Shown here: positions 28,976 through 38,448 of the stretch, piece by piece | Layout: the number at the start of each line of letters is the position of its first letter | Numbering within the stretch: the stretch's first letter is position 1 | Assembly: GCA_014695325.1 (NCBI GenBank) | Contig: JACJNZ010000055.1 | Span: 1-64,000 of the forward strand | Direction: 5' to 3' | Source: Cyanobacteria bacterium FACHB-502 | GTDB taxonomy: Bacteria > Cyanobacteriota > Cyanobacteriia > Elainellales > Elainellaceae | DNA: 64,000 bases | Program-made: the position numbers and the translations under genes | Notes under the pieces: model-generated | The model's database searches: none | Seen by the model: the letters and a program-made list of their open reading frames with translations, nothing else | What the model was told of the DNA's origin: nothing

Positions 28976-29272
28976 CTATAGCCCGATCTCCGCCAACAAT
29001 TCTTCTATATCTGCTAGCGATCGCCCCTGCTCAATGTATCGAGGATTTTGTGGGTTAAAGGGTCCATACAATCGATCGATCGCCGTAATCGTCGCGTTTT
29101 CTGGTAAAACAGGCACCTCTGGATCGTAGGCAGTCGGACGCATTAGCGAACTCGAAAACCCTTTAAAGATGGCGATCTCATCCAGTTCTCCTTCAATCTC
29201 AGCATAAACCAGCAACACTTCTTGAGGACGTTTGAGCGTGTATAGTTCTAGGCGACGGGCGATCGAAGTCAC
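28976..29272 (-). CDS. conserved cyanobacterial protein of unknown function
   Basis: A protein of about 98 residues if started at GTG 29272, giving the N-terminus M-TSIARRLELYTLKRPQEVLLVYAEI. The open frame extends to 29404 (142 residues), but the part before 29272 does not look conserved. Recognisable stretches are IFKGFSSSLMRPTAYDPEVPVLP and a C-terminal helix SLADIEELLAEIGL. The pattern is familiar from cyanobacteria, probably as a soluble cytoplasmic protein; no function can be given. It is divergent from the GH13 gene. Confidence 0.7.
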   Translation of the reverse strand: MTSIARRLELYTLKRPQEVLLVYAEIEGELDEIAIFKGFSSSLMRPTAYDPEVPVLPENATITAIDRLYGPFNPQNPRYIEQGRSLADIEELLAEIGL

Positions 29273-29515
29273 AGCTTCAGCTTCAATAAAACAACTCTCT
29301 GATTGTCTAAGATTTGGGGCACGATCGGATAGGATTGCGATCGATATCGTTAGCGGCTGTATCGCAGGATCTTCTTCAAAGCAGATGCAATTCAACATCA
29401 ACAATTCAATATTAGAAGATACAATCTGGCTAGCCGGAAGGAATGCACCAACCCGAAATGAAGTACTTAGGGTTTACTTGTCGTTCAATGATTAAAGGCA
29501 AAGGGTTTTTGGCGT

Positions 29516-29558
29516 GTACATTGGCGTACACAAAAAATTCCTTGTCCGCTCTGTAAGT
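29516..29558 (+). promoter_or_regulatory. candidate NtcA-activated promoter of the GH13 gene
   Basis: GTACATTGGCGTAC (29516-29529) fits GTA-N8-TAC, inside a longer palindrome tgtacattggcgtaca. TAAGTT at 29553-29558 fits the -10 form TAN3T with 23 bases between, the spacing of NtcA class II promoters (N20-24). The ATG follows 31 bases later. Confidence 0.55.
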
Positions 29559-29589
29559 TTGAATCAAGTGAGTAGGTATTGTAAGGCTT

Positions 29590-31275
29590 ATGCTGGATTT
29601 ATGGTACAAAAACACCATCATTTATTGTCTCGATGTGGAAACCTTTCGGGATAGTGATGGAGATGGTGTGGGTGATTTCCCAGGACTGACTGAATGCCTT
29701 GATTATTTATCAGGTTTGGGAATTACCTGTATCTGGCTAATGCCGTTCTATCCCAGCCCAAATCGTGATAACGGCTATGACGTGACTGACTATTACAATG
29801 TCGATTCGCGTTTGGGCACATTAGGCGATTTTGTTGAATTTACGCGGCAGGCAAATCATCGCGGCATTCGGGTGATTGTCGATCTGGTGGTGAATCATAC
29901 CTCAACCGAACATCCGTGGTTTCAGGCAGCTTGCAGTGATCAACAATCAAAATACCGGGATTACTACGTTTGGAAAGAAAAAAAGCCAGAGGACGCAGAC
30001 GAAGGCATCGTATTTCCAGGGCGACAATCGACCACATGGACGTATCAAGAACAGGCACAAGCCTTCTATCATCACCGCTTTTATGAGCATCAAGCAGACC
30101 TCAACATTGCCAATCCCACAGTGAGGCAGGAAATCTGCAAGATCATGGGCTTCTGGCTTCAGTTAGGTGTGTCAGGTTTTCGGGTGGATGCTGCACCTTA
30201 TCTGATTGAGCTACAGGGCGTGGAAGACCAGGCAGATGTAACCGATCCTTTTACCTACCTGAGCGAATTTCGTGATTTTCTCTCCTGGCGGCGCGGCGAT
30301 GCGATCGTCCTGGCAGAAGCAAATATCAGCATTGAGGAAATGCCCAAATACTTTGGCAATGGCGATCGAATGCAGATGCTATTTGGGTTTATCGTCAATC
30401 AGCAGATGATGCTGTCGCTGGTGCGCGAGGAAGCCGCTCCGCTGGTCAATGCGCTAAAGTCCCTGCCGCCGATTCCCCAGATCGGACAATGGGCAATTTT
30501 TGTGCGAAATCATGATGAGCTGTCGCTCGATAAACTCACCCCCGCTGAACAAGAGGAAGTTGCCGATCAGTTTGCGCCCGATCGCGAGCAGATGTGGATT
30601 TTCGATCGCGGCATTCGCAGGCGGTTACCGCCAATGGTGGAGGGCAACATCCGGCGGATTCAGCTTGCCTACAGCCTCATGCTGACCCTGCCCGGCACGC
30701 CTGTGCTGTTTTATGGCGAAGAGATTGGCATGGGCGAAGATTTATCGCTCGATGAGCGTAATTCTACCCGAACTCCAATGCAGTGGTCGGACGCACCGAA
30801 TGGAGGATTCTCCACTGCGCCAAGCGAGAAACTGATTCGTCCTGTGATTTCCGAGGGGCAATTTGGCTATGCTGCCGTGAATGTCATGGATCAGCGGCGC
30901 GATCCCAAATCGTTGCTCAACTGGATGGAGCGGGCAATTCGGATGCGAAAAGAATGTCCTGAATTTGGCTGGGGCAAGTGGCAAATCCTGGATACGGGAA
31001 AGCCGCAAGTGTTTGCCCACCGCTGCGAGTGGCAGAAGGGTGCGGTAGTTGCGCTTCACAATCTCTCTAGTCAGCCCTGCACGGTAACGCTAAGCAGTTC
31101 GCCGGAAAATAGTCCGCCAGGAAACAGTCCGCCCGAGAACCTGCCGGAGAACGATCACCATTGGCTGGAACTGTTAGGCGACTGCCCCTATGAACCGTTA
31201 AAAGGCGCGTCTCGCGAGATTTACCTGGAGAGCTATGGGTTCCGTTGGTTTCGCGTCTGTTCCCGAGGAGCCTAG
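29590..31275 (+). CDS. GH13 alpha-amylase family enzyme, trehalose synthase-like
   Basis: A 561-residue glycoside hydrolase family 13 protein with a (beta/alpha)8 barrel. Conserved regions are DLVVNHTS (I), GFRVDAAPYL (II, nucleophile Asp), VLAEANIS (III, general acid Glu) and FVRNHDEL (IV). The start (WYKNTIIYCLDVETFRDSDGDGVGDFPGLTECLDYL, here quoted in part) and the region after it resemble maltose-trehalose isomerases, but the maltokinase-type C-terminal domain is absent. The substrate could be maltose, trehalose or another alpha-glucan. A good NtcA-type promoter lies just upstream. Short proline/serine repeats (ENSPPGNSPPEN) occur near residue 510. Confidence 0.85.
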   Translation: MLDLWYKNTIIYCLDVETFRDSDGDGVGDFPGLTECLDYLSGLGITCIWLMPFYPSPNRDNGYDVTDYYNVDSRLGTLGDFVEFTRQANHRGIRVIVDLVVNHTSTEHPWFQAACSDQQSKYRDYYVWKEKKPEDADEGIVFPGRQSTTWTYQEQAQAFYHHRFYEHQADLNIANPTVRQEICKIMGFWLQLGVSGFRVDAAPYLIELQGVEDQADVTDPFTYLSEFRDFLSWRRGDAIVLAEANISIEEMPKYFGNGDRMQMLFGFIVNQQMMLSLVREEAAPLVNALKSLPPIPQIGQWAIFVRNHDELSLDKLTPAEQEEVADQFAPDREQMWIFDRGIRRRLPPMVEGNIRRIQLAYSLMLTLPGTPVLFYGEEIGMGEDLSLDERNSTRTPMQWSDAPNGGFSTAPSEKLIRPVISEGQFGYAAVNVMDQRRDPKSLLNWMERAIRMRKECPEFGWGKWQILDTGKPQVFAHRCEWQKGAVVALHNLSSQPCTVTLSSSPENSPPGNSPPENLPENDHHWLELLGDCPYEPLKGASREIYLESYGFRWFRVCSRGA

Positions 31276-31303
31276 TGATTTATGAATTTAATCTATGAGC
31301 CTA

Positions 31304-31327
31304 CAAGTGAAACAGCAAGTGAAACGG
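31304..31327. repeat. 12-bp tandem duplication between convergent genes
   Basis: caagtgaaacag and caagtgaaacgg lie head to tail in the short gap between the GH13 gene and the next, minus-strand gene. Confidence 0.7.
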
Positions 31328-31337
31328 CAATCGATTG

Positions 31338-31688
31338 CTAGTAATAACCTGCGCTGTCGTGCTGCTTAATAGCTGCCTGATACGCACGATCGGCTAAAAG
31401 ACGTGGAACGAGCTGTCCGTTTTCATCGAGCAAGCCTTCGCGCTGCATGAATTTGTAGATAATTTCGGACATCAACCGTTCAACGTGCAACGTTTCGCCT
31501 TCAAGCCATTGATGAATTTCGAGGGCTTGAGGTTCTTCTTTCGGACAATTGGCAGTGTAGTAGCGAAACTTCCGAACTTCTCGGAGCAAACCAACTAGAT
31601 AAGCAGGACATTCACAGGAGATAACATCAGAGATATTGCAGATCTCTTGAAGCTCCTCATCGGAGAATTGGGGAGTGATTGCAGTCAT
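31338..31688 (-). CDS. conserved cyanobacterial protein of unknown function
   Basis: A 116-residue soluble protein from ATG 31688; the frame is open to 31787 but that extension is not protein-like. The N-terminal part (FSDEELQEICNISDVISCECPAYL) has a Cys-x-Cys pair after a helical stretch, and the rest is helical (REVRKFRYYTANCP; MSEIIYKFMQREGLLDENGQLVP). The CECP and NCP cysteines could be redox- or metal-active. I recognise the pattern from cyanobacteria but not a function. Convergent with the GH13 gene. Confidence 0.65.
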   Translation of the reverse strand: MTAITPQFSDEELQEICNISDVISCECPAYLVGLLREVRKFRYYTANCPKEEPQALEIHQWLEGETLHVERLMSEIIYKFMQREGLLDENGQLVPRLLADRAYQAAIKQHDSAGYY

Positions 31689-32252
31689 TGGGAAAATGAA
31701 TCTCCTAACACGATCCACAGGGGTTCCACAGAGACATTCTGGCAGGGCGGTTAATGTTGCCAGGATAAACGTAGATGCTTCGATCAACGTTCAAAAACAG
31801 GGACTACAGGTTGAAAGGCAAATGGAGATAGAGTGTATCTCAGCCGATCCTTAAATTGCACATCCTTCTTAACTGCACTTATAGGATACCCATTGAGGAT
31901 TTGGTTTATTTTAGCTGGGAGCCACACCCGGAAAAAATACCTCTAGAGGAGTAGAAACTACGTAATTGTTAAGCATTAGAAGGTGATATTAAATACACGA
32001 ATCTACTCTTAAAGGGGCACTTTGCTAATACAGTCGAGCAGCAATCGTCACAATCACGGCTCAGGAGAATTGTTGGTGAGTATCCGAGGTGCGGCATGGT
32101 TGCCCCAATTCCTGAGTGCTGCCTCAATCCCTTAATGTTAAAGGACTTTCTAGAGGACTTTAAAGCTCTCAAGCTCAGGCTTCTGTCTTGAATCAAGCTG
32201 ATACAATCAATCGTATTTTCCCGCAACGCCCAATCTTTTTGCAATTCCTTTC
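31689..32252. other. intergenic region upstream of the acyl-CoA synthetase gene
   Basis: A divergent spacer of 564 bases. Nothing convincing was found; a 91-codon minus frame (31969-32244) is compositionally unlike the neighbouring genes and is not accepted. Confidence 0.5.
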
Positions 32253-33794
32253 ATGACTGCAACGCTACCTCCATCTACAACATTACTCGATTTGCTACTT
32301 GGTGAAGATGACCAGATCGCGCTGATTGCGCCCAATTCTCCCGGCATTTCCTATCGCCAACTGCGGCAGCACGTCGTTGCTCTGGTAGAAACGCTGAACC
32401 AGTTTGGCATCGGTCGAGGCGATCGGATTGTGATTGCAATGCCCAACGGCGTCGAGATGATCATCACGTATCTGGCGGCGGCAATGTGCGGCACAGCAGC
32501 CCCTCTCAACCCGAAATACAAGCCTGAAGAATTTGCTTTTTACTATGAAGACACGCAGGCAGCCGCGCTGATTACCCTTAATGACGGCATCGAAGCTGCG
32601 CGGTCGTCTGTCCTGCCAGAGATGCTGCTGATTAAAGCCACAGCAAACCCAGACGGAATGCTGACCTTTGAGAAAACTGGAGGAGCCGCTCGACCCGCAA
32701 AATCGCCGGAATTAGCCGTTTCTGAAGACGTAGCAATGATTTTGCACACCAGTGGCACTACCAGCCGTCCGAAGCGAGTTCCGATTCGCCATCGCAATCT
32801 GGCAGCCTCGGCGACAAATATTATCGGAACCTACGGCCTCACCGCCGCCGATCGCGCTTTGTGCATTATGCCGCTGTTTCATGTGCATGGCATTGTCGCT
32901 TCGATGCTGTCTACCCTGGCATCCGGCGGTACGGTGATCTGTCCGAATGGCTTTAACGCAATGGAGTTTTGGAGCATTCTGACCGAATTTCAGCCAACCT
33001 GGTATTCCGCCGTGCCCACCATGCACCAGCTTCTTTTATCACGGGCAGAGCGCAACCGAGAGGCGATCGCCGCCAGCCGCCTCAGATTTATTCGATCGAG
33101 CAGTTCTTCGCTCCCGCCGATCATCCTGGAGCGGCTAGAGCAGACCTTTAACGCGCCCGTGCTGGAAGCCTACAGCATGACCGAAGCTGCCCATCAGATG
33201 ACCTCGAATCCTATGCCTCCGGCAGCACACAAAGCAGGCACAGTCGGCTATGGTCACGGTGTTGAAGTCGGAATTATGAATGAGGCAGGCAATCTCCTGG
33301 CATCCGGCGAACTAGGGGAAGTGGTGGTTCGCGGCGCAAATGTCGTAGACGGCTACGAAAATAATCCAGAGGCAAACGCCAAAGCATTCACCAACCGCTG
33401 GTTTCGCACGGGAGATCAAGGCTACCTTGATCCAGAGGGCTATTTATCCCTGACCGGGCGCATTAAAGAGCTGATCAACCGGGGCGGCGAGAAGATTTCT
33501 CCGCTTGAGGTCGATAACCTGCTGCTGCGTCATTCGGCAGTGGCAGAAGCGATCGCCTTTGCAGTTCCTCATAAAATGCTGGGCGAAGATATCCATGCGG
33601 CAGTGGTGCTTAAGGGCGATCGGACGGCGAGCGAGAAAGAGCTGCGCGACTATTGCGCCGAACATCTGGCAGAGTTCAAAATTCCCCGGCAATTTCACCT
33701 TCTGACTGAGATCCCCCGTGGAGCAACCGGGAAGCTGCAACGACTCAAAATGGCAGAACTGCTGAATCTAAGCGCAGAGGGCAAATCACCATGA
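32253..33794 (+). CDS. AMP-dependent acyl-CoA synthetase, oxalyl-CoA synthetase-like
   Basis: ANL-superfamily acid:CoA ligase (513 residues). Core motifs are LHTSGTTSRPKRVPIRHRN (P-loop, about 166), AYSMTEAAHQMTSNP (A5), RTGDQGYLDPEGYLSLTGRIKE (hinge, quoted in part) and the catalytic Lys in PRGATGKLQRLKM near the end. The TEAAHQM segment is like plant/yeast oxalate-CoA ligases (AAE3/Pcs60), so a small dicarboxylate is plausible. It overlaps the next gene by four bases (ATGA). Confidence 0.85.
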   Translation: MTATLPPSTTLLDLLLGEDDQIALIAPNSPGISYRQLRQHVVALVETLNQFGIGRGDRIVIAMPNGVEMIITYLAAAMCGTAAPLNPKYKPEEFAFYYEDTQAAALITLNDGIEAARSSVLPEMLLIKATANPDGMLTFEKTGGAARPAKSPELAVSEDVAMILHTSGTTSRPKRVPIRHRNLAASATNIIGTYGLTAADRALCIMPLFHVHGIVASMLSTLASGGTVICPNGFNAMEFWSILTEFQPTWYSAVPTMHQLLLSRAERNREAIAASRLRFIRSSSSSLPPIILERLEQTFNAPVLEAYSMTEAAHQMTSNPMPPAAHKAGTVGYGHGVEVGIMNEAGNLLASGELGEVVVRGANVVDGYENNPEANAKAFTNRWFRTGDQGYLDPEGYLSLTGRIKELINRGGEKISPLEVDNLLLRHSAVAEAIAFAVPHKMLGEDIHAAVVLKGDRTASEKELRDYCAEHLAEFKIPRQFHLLTEIPRGATGKLQRLKMAELLNLSAEGKSP

Positions 33795-34765
33795 GAATCT
33801 GCATTGTTGGGGCGGGTGCGATCGGCGGCTATCTGGGTGCAAAGCTGGCACTTGCCGGAGAACAAGTGACCCTTATCGCACGAGGGGCGCACCTGGAAGC
33901 GATCCAGACCCACGGGCTAAAACTGAGATCGCCCAATGGAACCGAAGAAGCGGTGAAAGAAGTGTTTGCGACCCAGGACATTCGCCAGGCAGGAACCCAG
34001 GATATCGTCGTCGTCGCGTTAAAAACCCAGAGTGTCCCTGCGATCGCCCCCCAATTGCCCGCCCTTTACGGATCGGAAACGATCGTCGTCACCGCACAAA
34101 ACGGCATTCCCTGGTGGTATTTCCGCAAGCTGGACACCCCTTATGCAGATTACCGGATTCGGGCAGTTGATCCTGACGGAACAGTCGAGGCAAATATTTC
34201 GGTCGATCGTGTGATTGGCTGCATTGTTTATCCGGCGGCAGAACTGGCGGCTCCCGGTGTGGTGCAGCATTTGAAAGGCGATCGGTTTACCCTGGGCGAA
34301 CTAGATGGCTCCAAGAGCGATCGGCTGCAAAAACTCGCGCAAACGTTCCGGCACGCAGGCTTAAAGGCTCCTGTACGAAACCAGATTCGCAATGAGCTAT
34401 GGGTCAAGCTCTGGGGTAACCTGGCGTTTAACCCCCTCAGTGCCCTCACGCGCGCTACCCTAGAGCAAATCTGTCAGTATGCCCTCACCCGTGATCTGGC
34501 ACGAGCCATGATGCAGGAAGCCCAGACGATCGCTGAAAAGCTGGGCGTAGAGTTCGGCATTTCCCTGGAGCAGCGGATTCAGGGCGCAGAAGAAGTCGGG
34601 GCACACAAAACCTCTATGCTGCAAGATATCGAAGCCAGACGACCAACCGAAGTAGACGCGATCGTCGGGTCTGTTGCCGAACTGGGAAGGCTGACCCAAA
34701 CGCCAACCCCTCACATTGATGCAATTTATGCCAGCGTTAAACTGCTAGAGGAGCAGTACAAATAA
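33791..34765 (+). CDS. 2-dehydropantoate 2-reductase family protein
   Basis: A 324-residue NADPH-dependent oxidoreductase of the ApbA/PanE family. The Rossmann motif GAGAIGGYLGAKLA lies at 7-20, and the C-terminal helical domain shows RNELWVKLWGNLAFNPLSAL and DIEARRPTEVDAIVGSV (catalytic Lys and substrate residues). PanE makes pantoate for CoA. Many paralogues have other substrates, and the four-base overlap with an acyl-CoA synthetase suggests a shared, possibly different, pathway. The name panE is therefore withheld. Confidence 0.85.
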   Translation: MRICIVGAGAIGGYLGAKLALAGEQVTLIARGAHLEAIQTHGLKLRSPNGTEEAVKEVFATQDIRQAGTQDIVVVALKTQSVPAIAPQLPALYGSETIVVTAQNGIPWWYFRKLDTPYADYRIRAVDPDGTVEANISVDRVIGCIVYPAAELAAPGVVQHLKGDRFTLGELDGSKSDRLQKLAQTFRHAGLKAPVRNQIRNELWVKLWGNLAFNPLSALTRATLEQICQYALTRDLARAMMQEAQTIAEKLGVEFGISLEQRIQGAEEVGAHKTSMLQDIEARRPTEVDAIVGSVAELGRLTQTPTPHIDAIYASVKLLEEQYK

Positions 34766-34800
34766 CGATCGGATGAGATCTCCCTGAAGGAGCACCGATT

Positions 34801-35332
34801 ATGACTCGCGATGCAGCAATTAGCCATGCCCAACTCGAACAGCTCCAAATGATTAACCGCAGCGGTGAACACTTGCTGATGCTGATTAATGACGTTTTAG
34901 AGATGTCAAAGATTGAAGCAGGTAGAACAACATTAAACGAAAATAGTTTTAGTCTATATCAGCTTTTGCAATCAAACGCAAAAGGACTGGAACTTACTTT
35001 TGAGCAGAATGGGAATGTTCCGGAATATCTCCAGGCAGATGAAGGGAAACTGCGGCAGGTCTTAATTAACCTGATTGGCAACGCGATCAAATTTACAGCA
35101 AGTTGACGGGTTACGGTTCGTACGGTTGTGAGTAATCAGTCTGATTGTTGAAGACCGATGGGGAAATCACCAGTGGCTCGATCGCCTGCTCACGCTAACA
35201 GAATTTGAATTGCGCGAAGACCAAACTGCAATTGCCCAAACTCTGAGTGATCTGGTCGATCGCCTTCAGTTTCAAGAGATTGTCGCGCTGACGCAAAATT
35301 TCGCTACCCCAACCAGTCATGAGCTAGATTAA
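34801..35332 (+). pseudogene. hybrid histidine kinase remnant
   Basis: Residues of a hybrid sensor kinase survive in two pieces. The first (34801-35106) begins after the phospho-His box, with INRSGEHLLMLINDVLEMSKIEAG, and ends at the N-box LRQVLINLIGNAIKFT, followed by a stop. The second (35141-35332) contains the start of a receiver domain (LIVEDRWGNHQ) and a C-terminal tail (IAQTLSDLVDRLQFQEIVALTQ). The His box, most of the ATPase domain and most of the receiver are gone. A good GAAGGAG site still precedes the first ATG. Confidence 0.8.
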
Positions 35333-35357
35333 AAAACCGTGCTTGGAGTTAGCACGG
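35331..35357 (-). terminator. terminator of the PEP-CTERM gene
   Basis: Read on the minus strand: ccgtgct-aactcca-agcacgg followed by six T. A perfect 7-bp stem with a T-tract, about 107 bases after the stop codon. Confidence 0.8.
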
Positions 35358-35463
35358 CTCATGCATTACACAAATTGAATTAAATCTGCCAGGTAAACTG
35401 CACCCTGAAAAAATAAAAATCACTGTATCTCGGTATGCACAATCAAGAATCGGTGCGAGTGCT

Positions 35464-36324
35464 TTAGCCCTCCTGATGGCTTGGCATCGACTCAACCGAT
35501 CTGCGCTTCAATAGTTTGGCTGCTCCGATCGCACTTAGAACGATCGCCGTAGTCACACCTGGTTCGGGAACCTTCGCAGGTGGGGCTGGAGGTGGCGACA
35601 CAAGAACGACAGGAGGAATATAAGGAGCCGGAACCGGAGCTGGAGCTGGAGTCGAGTCTTGAGTCGGAACTGGAGCCGGAGCCGGAGCTGGAGCCGGAGC
35701 TGGAGCTGGAGCCGGAGCTGGAGCTGGGGTCGGAGTTATGGGAGCGGTTCCCACCAGCTTACTGCTGCCCTCACGATTCGTTCCGACGCTTTGAACGCGC
35801 ACCCCAAAGCTTTGATTCGTAAACAGAGACAGATCTAACTTGTGACCCAGTTTATGAGAGAGGGTAAAGACTGTCGATTGAATGTCATCACCGGCACCAA
35901 TTCCTTGTGTACCAATCTCAACACCGGCATCAAAGAATTGCTTCTCACCCTTTCTACCCTCACCGTTCAGGTTGTTTCCGTTACCCAGCTCATTCACCTT
36001 ACCGGCATCAAAGAGAAATTGGGATACGTTTGCTCCAGTTATGGTGAGATTCTTCAAAAGCGAATCATCACTAATGTTGAAGAAAATTCCCCGCAGATCT
36101 GCGAGATTAACGGTTCGATCGACATCCACCTTGAACTGAATGTTTCCAGCTCCGGCTGCCTGATCGTCTAGCGTGAAGTTTATTTTGGCAGGATCGCCTG
36201 TAAACGGGCTGACGCTAAAGGACAAAGAAGCCGCACTTGCAGACGAAAAGTTGCCTGCAACCAGGGGAAGAGAGACTGCGGTCAGGGCCACGGGGAGGAG
36301 CCTTGTTAAAACAATATGCTTCAT
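35464..36324 (-). CDS. PEP-CTERM sorted surface protein with a Pro-Ala stalk
   Basis: A 286-residue secreted protein from ATG 36324, which follows a GGAG site. A signal peptide (MKHIVLTRLLPVALTAVSL ... SSASA) is followed by a beta-rich globular domain (about 35-195). Next comes a Pro-Ala stalk (TPAPAPAP..., about 200-245) encoded by a degenerate repeat at about 35620-35735. The C-terminus is a PEP-CTERM signal: VPEP, a hydrophobic helix (TTAIVLSAIGAAKLL), then KRR. Exosortase should anchor it for export to the cell surface. Function of the globular part unknown. A strong terminator follows. Confidence 0.85.
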   Translation of the reverse strand: MKHIVLTRLLPVALTAVSLPLVAGNFSSASAASLSFSVSPFTGDPAKINFTLDDQAAGAGNIQFKVDVDRTVNLADLRGIFFNISDDSLLKNLTITGANVSQFLFDAGKVNELGNGNNLNGEGRKGEKQFFDAGVEIGTQGIGAGDDIQSTVFTLSHKLGHKLDLSLFTNQSFGVRVQSVGTNREGSSKLVGTAPITPTPAPAPAPAPAPAPAPAPAPVPTQDSTPAPAPVPAPYIPPVVLVSPPPAPPAKVPEPGVTTAIVLSAIGAAKLLKRRSVESMPSHQEG

Positions 36325-36519
36325 GGAAATCGACTCCGCGTTGCAATAAAATAACAGAGTTACTGTATGCAACCTACACTATTTTCAAGGAAAACAAATC
36401 ACGATTTCCACGCGCTTAATTGACTTTTTATTGATTGCAAAATCAATCCGAGAAAGTACGGAATTGCAAAATTTATCTCGGAAATTACCTGCGTTTTCGA
36501 TCGCTCAATTTCCTTTTAA

Positions 36520-36837
36520 TTAAGCCGTTTTGTGCGGCAAAGCCTGTACATTTACGGATGGTTGCATCGGCGGTTTACCGTTTGCTTTTGCAGTTGCAGG
36601 GGGTAGAGGTTGGATTAGATCAGATTGGGAACCATTTTGAGTGCTATTGACGCTGCTAGTTCCGTTACCAGGGTTAGGCATCCACCAAGCCATAATTCCC
36701 GTAACGCCGCCCCAATAGAGTGCCTGATAGCTATCCTGCTGGTCGGTAACTGCGAGTTTGTAGAGGCTAAATGTTAAGACGACCGTACTAAATGCGACCT
36801 GAACAAAAAACTTCCAGGTTTCCTGATTATTTTTCAT
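36520..36837 (-). CDS. small two-helix membrane protein
   Basis: A 105-residue protein. Two hydrophobic segments (about 9-28 and 40-53) are followed by a flexible Ser/Asn/Gln/Pro-rich tail (NGTSSVNSTQNGSQS...). It starts MKNNQETWKFFVQVAFSTVV. I do not recognise a family, though similar short membrane proteins are widespread in cyanobacteria. It stands alone between the PEP-CTERM gene and dnaA, on the same strand as both. Confidence 0.6.
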   Translation of the reverse strand: MKNNQETWKFFVQVAFSTVVLTFSLYKLAVTDQQDSYQALYWGGVTGIMAWWMPNPGNGTSSVNSTQNGSQSDLIQPLPPATAKANGKPPMQPSVNVQALPHKTA

Positions 36838-37059
36838 GAACTTGGCCTTGAAGATAAGTGACAGCTAGGTGAAGTGAAAAGCGTGTTGAGCAGCAGAGTT
36901 TTTTCGCTGTCTTTCGCTATGAATAATCCTCAAGAGAGAGATCGGAAATTTCGTAAATCCCGAACAGCTTTATCAACCTGTTATCGCTCTATCCGCGAAT
37001 TCTCTAAATTCTTCAATCCAAGCAAGACTAAAGCAACAGAAACTAGTTCCTATCCGGCA

Positions 37060-38448
37060 TCAGCGGCGGGATTGATTCGGAGCGTGATTGGGAAGCGTAA
37101 TTCGATCGCTAATTTGACGTAGATTCCTTGCCATTTCTGGATCAGCATTCTTTTGCTGAGAAATTTTCTCGCAGCTATACATCACGGTCGTATGATCCTT
37201 GCCGCCAAACACTTCGCCAATTTTTGGCAGACTCAAACCTGTATGCTGACGCATCAGGTACATTCCAATCTGTCTTGCCGTGCTAATTTCTCGACGACGC
37301 GAACTGCCCTTTAGATCTTCGATCGAGATGCCAAACGTTTCGACGATCGCATTCATCACGGCATCGGGGGAGGCTCCCACCTGGTCGCTGGGCGGATTAA
37401 GCACCGGGGCAATGTTCTCTACCGTCATCGGCAAACCGGAAATCGAAATATAGGCAACTGCCCGAATCAGTGCCCCTTCCAGTTCCCGAATGTTAGAGGT
37501 GTAGCTGCTGGCGATATATTCAATCACTTCACGAGGCAACCGCATATTCTCGTACTCTGCCTTTTTTTGCAGAATTGCCATGCGGGTTTCCAGATCGGGC
37601 GGCTGAATGTCGGCGATCAGCCCCATTGAGAACCGGGAGCAAAGCCGTTCTTGCAGACGGGGAATGTGATTGGGCGGACGATCGGAAGCGAGAACCACCT
37701 GCTTGCCTGCTTCGTGCAGCGTGTTGAACGTGTGAAAGAACTCTTCCTGCGTGTATTCCTTGCCTTCGATGAACTGAATATCGTCTACCAGCAGCACATC
37801 AACTGCGCGATAATGCTCCCGAAAGCTCTGCATACTGTCTTTCCGAATTGCAGCAATCAGGTCGTTGGTAAACTGCTCAGTTGAGACGTAGAAGATTTTC
37901 GAGCGCGGGTCGATCTCTAGCCGATAGTGCCCGATCGCCTGCATCAGGTGAGTTTTGCCCAGTCCAACTCCCCCGCAGAGAAACAGCGGATTAAACTCGC
38001 GTCCGGGGGACTCTGCCACTGCGAGCGAAGCGGCGTGTGCCATGCGGTTGTTTGCACCAACGACGAAGCGCGAAAAAATGTACTTCTGATTTAGCTCGGT
38101 ATGCCGCACCCGGTTGGCAGGCGGTTCTGCCGGGGGAACTTCCGCAGGCTGCGACCATACCATTTCTGAAGTTTCGGGCAAACCCTCGGACTCTGCCCCC
38201 GGTTTTACCACAATATGGATATCCACCGATCGCCCCAAAAGCTCTTGTACGACCTCGGCGATCGTCTTGACATAGTACTTCTGGAGCCAGTTTCGAGCAA
38301 AGGGGTTGGGGGTGCAAATCACCAGACAGTGATCGTCGAGCCGCTCGGCAGTGGCAGATTTAATCCAGGTTTCAAAAGTCGGGCGACTAAGTTGGAGTTG
38401 CAGCCGCTCCAAAACCTGATTCCAGAAGTTTTCCAGGCTAATTTCCAC
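37060..38448 (-). CDS. dnaA: chromosomal replication initiator DnaA
   Basis: Initiator ATPase (462 residues). Domain I is at about 5-80. The AAA+ domain starts near 110 with [19 protein letters not shown], Walker [11 protein letters not shown], Walker [10 protein letters not shown] and sensor ASDRPP. The C-terminal DNA-binding domain has the signature [27 protein letters not shown] (quoted in part). The start is GTG with a GAGGTGA site. No dnaN follows and I see no cluster of DnaA boxes on either side, so this is not an obvious origin. Confidence 0.97.
   Translation of the reverse strand: MEISLENFWNQVLERLQLQLSRPTFETWIKSATAERLDDHCLVICTPNPFARNWLQKYYVKTIAEVVQELLGRSVDIHIVVKPGAESEGLPETSEMVWSQPAEVPPAEPPANRVRHTELNQKYIFSRFVVGANNRMAHAASLAVAESPGREFNPLFLCGGVGLGKTHLMQAIGHYRLEIDPRSKIFYVSTEQFTNDLIAAIRKDSMQSFREHYRAVDVLLVDDIQFIEGKEYTQEEFFHTFNTLHEAGKQVVLASDRPPNHIPRLQERLCSRFSMGLIADIQPPDLETRMAILQKKAEYENMRLPREVIEYIASSYTSNIRELEGALIRAVAYISISGLPMTVENIAPVLNPPSDQVGASPDAVMNAIVETFGISIEDLKGSSRRREISTARQIGMYLMRQHTGLSLPKIGEVFGGKDHTTVMYSCEKISQQKNADPEMARNLRQISDRITLPNHAPNQSRR

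Noticed and set aside
36874-37122. 82-codon plus-strand frame next to dnaA
   Set aside because: Overlaps the conserved 3' end of dnaA on the other strand; no ribosome site or family features.
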